From assembly GCA_049999805.1 (NCBI GenBank), contig JBNGIO010006177.1:1-21582 (forward strand): a stretch of 21,582 nt of DNA, read 5' to 3'. Origin of the DNA: Folioceros fuciformis (taxonomy: Eukaryota; Anthocerotophyta; Anthocerotopsida; Anthocerotales). The number at the start of each line of letters is the position of its first letter. Position 1 is the stretch's first letter. Under the pieces are notes generated by a model. It made no database searches. It was not told the DNA's origin and saw nothing but the letters and a program-made list of their open reading frames with translations. The position numbers were made by a program, and so were the translations under genes. This document shows positions 17,416 through 21,582 of the stretch, one piece after another.

Positions 17416-17834
17416 TGGGGCCACCCACTCTCAATTCACAATGGGAAAAATCACATTTGCCTTCAAGTACTGCTCCAGCTGTTCCTTTACCTTCATGGAG
17501 TACTTTGGATTCAACTTGTATTGTGGAATTCAAACGGGGATAGCTCCTGGTTCCAAGTCAATCTTGTGCTCCCCCCATTCTTTGGGAATTCCCTTCATGT
17601 CCGTCACCTCAAAGGCAAACACATCGATGAACTCAGCCAAGAGTTGCTTCATCCCCTCCTCCAATGTGGCATCCAGCTATTTTGCAAACTTCAACACTTT
17701 GCCTGGCAGTACCTCCACATCCTTGATTTCATTAGCCTGCACCCATTCACACTCCACCGGTGCTGAGCTGACTCGAAACCCCTCCTCCGGCTCCCAGGGA
17801 TCTTCCTCCCTCATTCCCCTTTCCTTGATGTTCA
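17416..17834 (-). pseudogene. Gypsy RT N-terminus, core deleted (copy B)
   Basis: Same as 3836-4254, including the three in-frame stops and the in-frame jump from the RT entry (EWVAPM) to RNase H. Confidence 0.87.
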
Positions 17835-18066
17835 GGAGAGGAGGAAGAAGTGGCACGACCAGAAGTTGCATAAACAAGAGTATGTTGTGCCTGGAGATTA
17901 TGACAATAGGTACATGCACTTTCTAGTGAAGCTGCACTTGAGATGGATGGGACCTTACAGGGTGCTAGAGGTGTGTAAGAATGGGTCCATTCAACTGCAG
18001 CACCTCAACAGCCCTAACTTACCAACCAAGGTTAATGGTTGGCGTGTGAAGAAGTATTATCAGTAG
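17833..18066 (+). pseudogene. Gypsy integrase C-terminal domain, inverted (copy B)
   Basis: Second copy of the GPY/F-containing tail. It has the same head-to-head junction with minus-strand pol as at 4255, so the inversion predates the duplication of the unit. Confidence 0.9.
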
Positions 18067-18085
18067 TTGGTGAGGACGCCAATAA

Positions 18086-18098
18086 ATGAGAAGGGGAG
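18086..18098 (+). other. Gypsy polypurine tract (copy B)
   Basis: Same purine run as 4506-4518, two bases before the second LTR copy. Confidence 0.75.
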
Positions 18099-18100
18099 TA

Positions 18101-21100
18101 TGTGGAGACCACATGGTAGATACGCCTCTTAGAAAATGGGTGGTATTTGTTTTTTTTGGAGTTTTGATAGAATTCCTTGGAGAGGTAATTAGGAAACTAT
18201 GTTAGATAAGGCTAGATTAAATAGGATGATCAGGAGATAGTGGTGGTGCAGTTTAGAAAATCAACAATCGTCTAGCTAACCCTTGGCCGTGGAAAATGTG
18301 AAGTAGGGGGTAGGGTGTGCCCGTGGAAAGGGACACCGGCTTGTGTGGAACCCTAAGTCGGGCGTGTGAGGGGTGAGTTGGGGCCTCGGGAGCGTGCGGA
18401 ACGGCGTGTGAGGGTGAGTTGGGGCCTCGGGAGCGTGCGGAACGCGGTTGGGCATAGGCATGGGGGTGGCGTGCTTAGACTTGCCATGGCCTTGCCCAGG
18501 TGCGCCGGGGGGGCTGAGGATCCTGAGAGCAGGCAGCTGGATAGGCCAGGAGTAGGGCCAGGCTTGGCCGGATCCTGGTCAGCAGGTGGGCCGACCTGCT
18601 GCTGTGGGGCTCTCGACAGGCCGACTGATCGGTGGCTGCAAGCCTCACCTGGATTCAACAGGCCGGGGTGACCACAAGATGGCTCCAGGCAGGGTGGTAG
18701 GAGGGTGGCCTAAGGCGGGTACCTAGGTTGGCTGCCTGGCCGAGGCTTGGAGCCAGCAACGGCCGGCTGGTCAAGGCTGAAGGCTGGAGGCGAAGGCGGG
18801 CTGCGAGGGCTTGAGCAGTCTGGCCGGCTACCTGGACTATGGTTAGCCGGCGGCCTATTGGCAACATGGGGACCGGCCAGGATGCTAGCAGGCAGCCAGG
18901 AGGATAGTCGGAATAGCGACGGGTTGGCTGTTCGGCTAGCCATGCTGTACGGTTGGTTGAAGCTGGAAGAGGGGGTGGTGTGGACCCCGTTGGATGTTTG
19001 AAGGCAAGGTCAGCGCCAGTGGCCGCGATTAGGGCTGCTGGCCTGGGTCATGGCGAGCAAGTGGCAAGTCGGGCAAGCGGCGGCGCTGTGTAGCAGGCCG
19101 GGGCCCGGCTGAGGACTCGGCGGGGTCTAGCAGGCAGGTGGCGGGGCGGATCCTACCAAACGGCTGCAAGCAAGCAGCCCAGTACCGACTGCAGACGAGC
19201 AGCTTGGTCTAGTTGCAAGCAGGCAGCCTGGCCTAGCTGCAGGCCGCCAGCCACTGCAAGAAGGTAGCCTCGTAGCGGCAGTAGGGACAGGTTGGTGTGT
19301 GGTTTTGGCCAGAGGGTAGATCCAACCAGGCACCCAGCGGGTTGGGGGAAGTCCTGGCCGGAGGGAGTGTCACATCGGCAGGCTGGCTGCCTACCAGATC
19401 CGGAAGGCAAGAGGCCGGTTTGCGGCCTCTGGGGATGGAGGAGCCAGGCAGCGGCGCTGGATATGCGGGTGTACCAGGCCGGTAGGCAGGTTGGTCGACC
19501 AGATGGGCAGTCTGCCTGGGGGAGCCAGCCAGCCAGGGTGCAGGCGGCCTGGCTGGGTGCTCGGGGCTGGCGGATAGCGGCCAGTTGGAAGGGGTCCTGG
19601 TAGGGGAAAGCCTTGCCGAATCGGCGAGGTGGCCACCAGGAGGCTAGCAGGCTAGCCGGGTTGGCTGATTGGTTGCGGCTAGAGGTGGCCTAGCAGGGCC
19701 TTGGAGGACGGTTGGGCCAGCAGCGGCGCAGCTGCAGGTGGGCAGCCGGCGGCAGCAGCCAGTGGGAGACCTGCTGGCTGGCAGGCAAACCTGGCAGGCT
19801 GGTTGGATCCCGAAGCCAGGCAGCAGCCTGGCTGGCTATCTTAGCCAGGTAGCGGCCTGGCTGGCTATCTTAGCCAGGCAGTCGCCCGGCTTGCTGGCAG
19901 CCGGGGCAGATCCAGGCTGGTTGGGACTGGGGCTGGATCCGGAGGTTACCAGGCAGGCCGACAACGCAAGCAAGCCAGGGGCGGTGCCGAATCCTGGCGG
20001 GCTGTGGCTGGCCGGTCCTGCAGCCAAGCAGCAGGCAAGCAGGCAGCCCCGCAGCGGTGGAGATAGGCCAGATGGGGGCAAGGCGCTCCGAGGGGCTGTG
20101 GCAGGTCTCCGGGGCAGTCTATGGCAGACCGGTGGCCAGCTGGTGGTCTAGCGGGCTTCTAAGGAGCCTAGCCAACAGCCCATCGTTCTAGGCAGCCCAG
20201 TAGCGTTAGCTGCACCAGACAGCCAAGCCGGGCAGGCTGGCTGGCTAGCTGGATTTGGAAGGCAGACAGCCAGATAGGTTGCTGGAGCGCTGGCTGGAGC
20301 ATGGCCAAGCAGCCAGGCAGCCAGGCAAGGCTGCCAGATCTAGGCAGATGCTGGCCGGATGGACAAACAACCCAACCCGGCCTTGGGAGTAGGAGGTCGG
20401 CGGAGCTAGGCCAAAGCCAGGAAGGCTGGTGGCTGGCGGGCTGGCCGGATTCGGAACAACAGCGCAGGCAGGCTAGGTGGGTATGGTCGGCCTAGCGGGA
20501 CGCTGGAGGCGGGTTGTCGGTAGGGCGCTCTGGGCATGGTAGGCCGAGGCAGGGCTGAGGTAGGCCACGTGGCGGCGGGTTAGCCGGATCCGCAGGGGTG
20601 GCAGGCTGGGAGCCTGATATGGGCTACGGCGGCTGGCCAGTGGGCTCACGCGGCCCCCTGACTAAGATCAGATGGCAGGCTGGCTGCGGCTGGTCGAGCT
20701 GGGGCCAAGCAGCCATTGGTCGACTAGAGGCCGGCTGGGTGAAGTCCAGGCCGGGGGGGAATCCTAGCAGATGGCTGGCCAAGTAGCATCTGGTTGAGGA
20801 GCGGGCAGCCCTGCCCGGCCAGGCAACCAGGCAAGGCTACCAGATCCAGGAGGTGGCCAAAGTCCGGGTCGTAGGTGGCCGGATCCAGGCAAACAGGGGG
20901 TCATGCATCCAGGCTAGTGCAAGCGAATTGAAACCAGACAGGCGGCTGGCTGCAAGGGGCAGCATCCAGTGGAGGCAGGTAGGCTGGTCGAGGCCGGGTA
21001 GAGCAGGCCAGCTTGAGGGCAGCCTGGCTAGTCGACGAGTAAACCGGCTGCAGGGGAATTCAGCCAGATAGTCGGGCTGATCCGACTGGCTGGCAGGCGA

Positions 21101-21582
21101 ATCCAAGCTCGGCCGGATCGCTAAGGCTGGACAGGGCCGGGATGGCAGGATCCAAGCAACCATGGCAGGTTGGCCGGGATCGCGTTTGGCAGGTTGGCCG
21201 GGATCGCGTTTGGCAGGTTGGCTGGCTAGAAGGCACCGAGAGGCCTGGATTGGGATCTAAGTAGGCGACTGCTAAGCGGGCGGACTAGATCCAAGTGGTT
21301 GGCTAGCCTAAGCAGATGGCAAGGCGGTGGCGGCGCAGCCAGGCTGCAGGATGGCTAGGCAGCCGAGCAAGGCTGCCGGGTCCTGGGAGGCGAGGCTCGA
21401 AGTTGGGGATTCAGGGACAAGGTGGAGGGGAAGCCGCTCGAGTCATGCTTCGAGCAGGGAGGCTACGGTGGTGTGGACAAAGGTTGGGGGCGCAGCCCGC
21501 CAGGTGAATGCGTGTAGACAAAACTGACGGACCTGCGAACTGCCCCATCCAGGCGGAAAGCCTAGTACAGGCGTGTTGCTAG
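18101..21582 (+). repeat. Gypsy LTR, 5' 3,482 bp, cut by window end (copy B)
   Basis: Opens TGTGGAG like the LTR at 4521 and contains the same GC-rich block and short tandem repeats (18361-18443, 19827-19884, 21163-21220). By comparison with copy A, about 1,315 further bases of LTR lie beyond the window. Confidence 0.9.

Larger units (their letters stand above)
13581..21582. repeat. Direct repeat, copy B of the 13,580-bp unit
   Basis: Second copy of bases 1-8002, ending at the window edge. The copia LTR pair inside the same unit differs at nine positions plus a 21-bp indel, so the lack of differences across 8 kb here means the duplication is far younger than the copia insertion, or that this is one circular molecule or an assembly loop. 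Confidence 0.97.

Overview
This is transposon-derived DNA from a eukaryotic nuclear genome, most probably a land plant. The case rests on a Ty1/copia element with the plant-typical initiator-Met tRNA primer site and a Ty3/gypsy element with a primer site resembling the tRNA-Asp type common in plant gypsy elements. In-frame TAG stops often sit where a CAG codon is expected, which would fit plant CHG methylation followed by deamination. I found no host gene, tRNA, rRNA, CRISPR array or bacterial gene, and I cannot name the species.

The whole window is 1.59 copies of one 13,580-bp unit: bases 1-8002 recur as 13581-21582 with no difference that I could find. The unit is a single Ty3/gypsy internal region plus ONE long gypsy LTR, with a Ty1/copia element nested inside it. 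That is what a tandem LTR-retrotransposon array, a one-LTR circle, or an assembler running around a repeat would give.

Layout: 1-2595 is the 3' part of a copia element (reverse transcriptase, RNase H, 3' UTR, 3' LTR). 2596-4254, minus strand, is gypsy pol debris: an RT N-terminus, an RT-core deletion, RNase H and the first part of integrase. At about 4255 the orientation flips. 4253-4486, plus strand, is the last part of the same integrase, followed by a polypurine tract and a 4,797-bp LTR (4521-9317; ends TGTGGAG...CTCCACA) holding a GC-rich, repeat-filled block of about 3.2 kb. A tRNA-Asp-like primer site and a short leader run to 9531. Orientation flips back there, and 9532-9705, minus strand, is the middle of the gypsy integrase. 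9706-16175 is a structurally complete copia element of 6,470 bp (LTR, primer site, about 1.1 kb of unusual leader with small ORFs, gag, protease, integrase, RT, RNase H, 3' UTR, polypurine tract, LTR). 16176-21582 repeats the gypsy part and the window ends inside the LTR.

History inferred: a gypsy element lost gag, protease and the RT core. It entered a tandem or circular one-LTR state and suffered an inversion of the IN-end/LTR/leader segment. Copia inserted into the integrase codons (flanks GTCTG/GTCTA) at an undetermined time relative to the inversion. The whole unit was then duplicated very recently, or is a circle or an assembly artefact. All protein-coding parts are broken by stops, frameshifts or deletions, although many catalytic residues survive. 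No part of the window looks able to transpose on its own.
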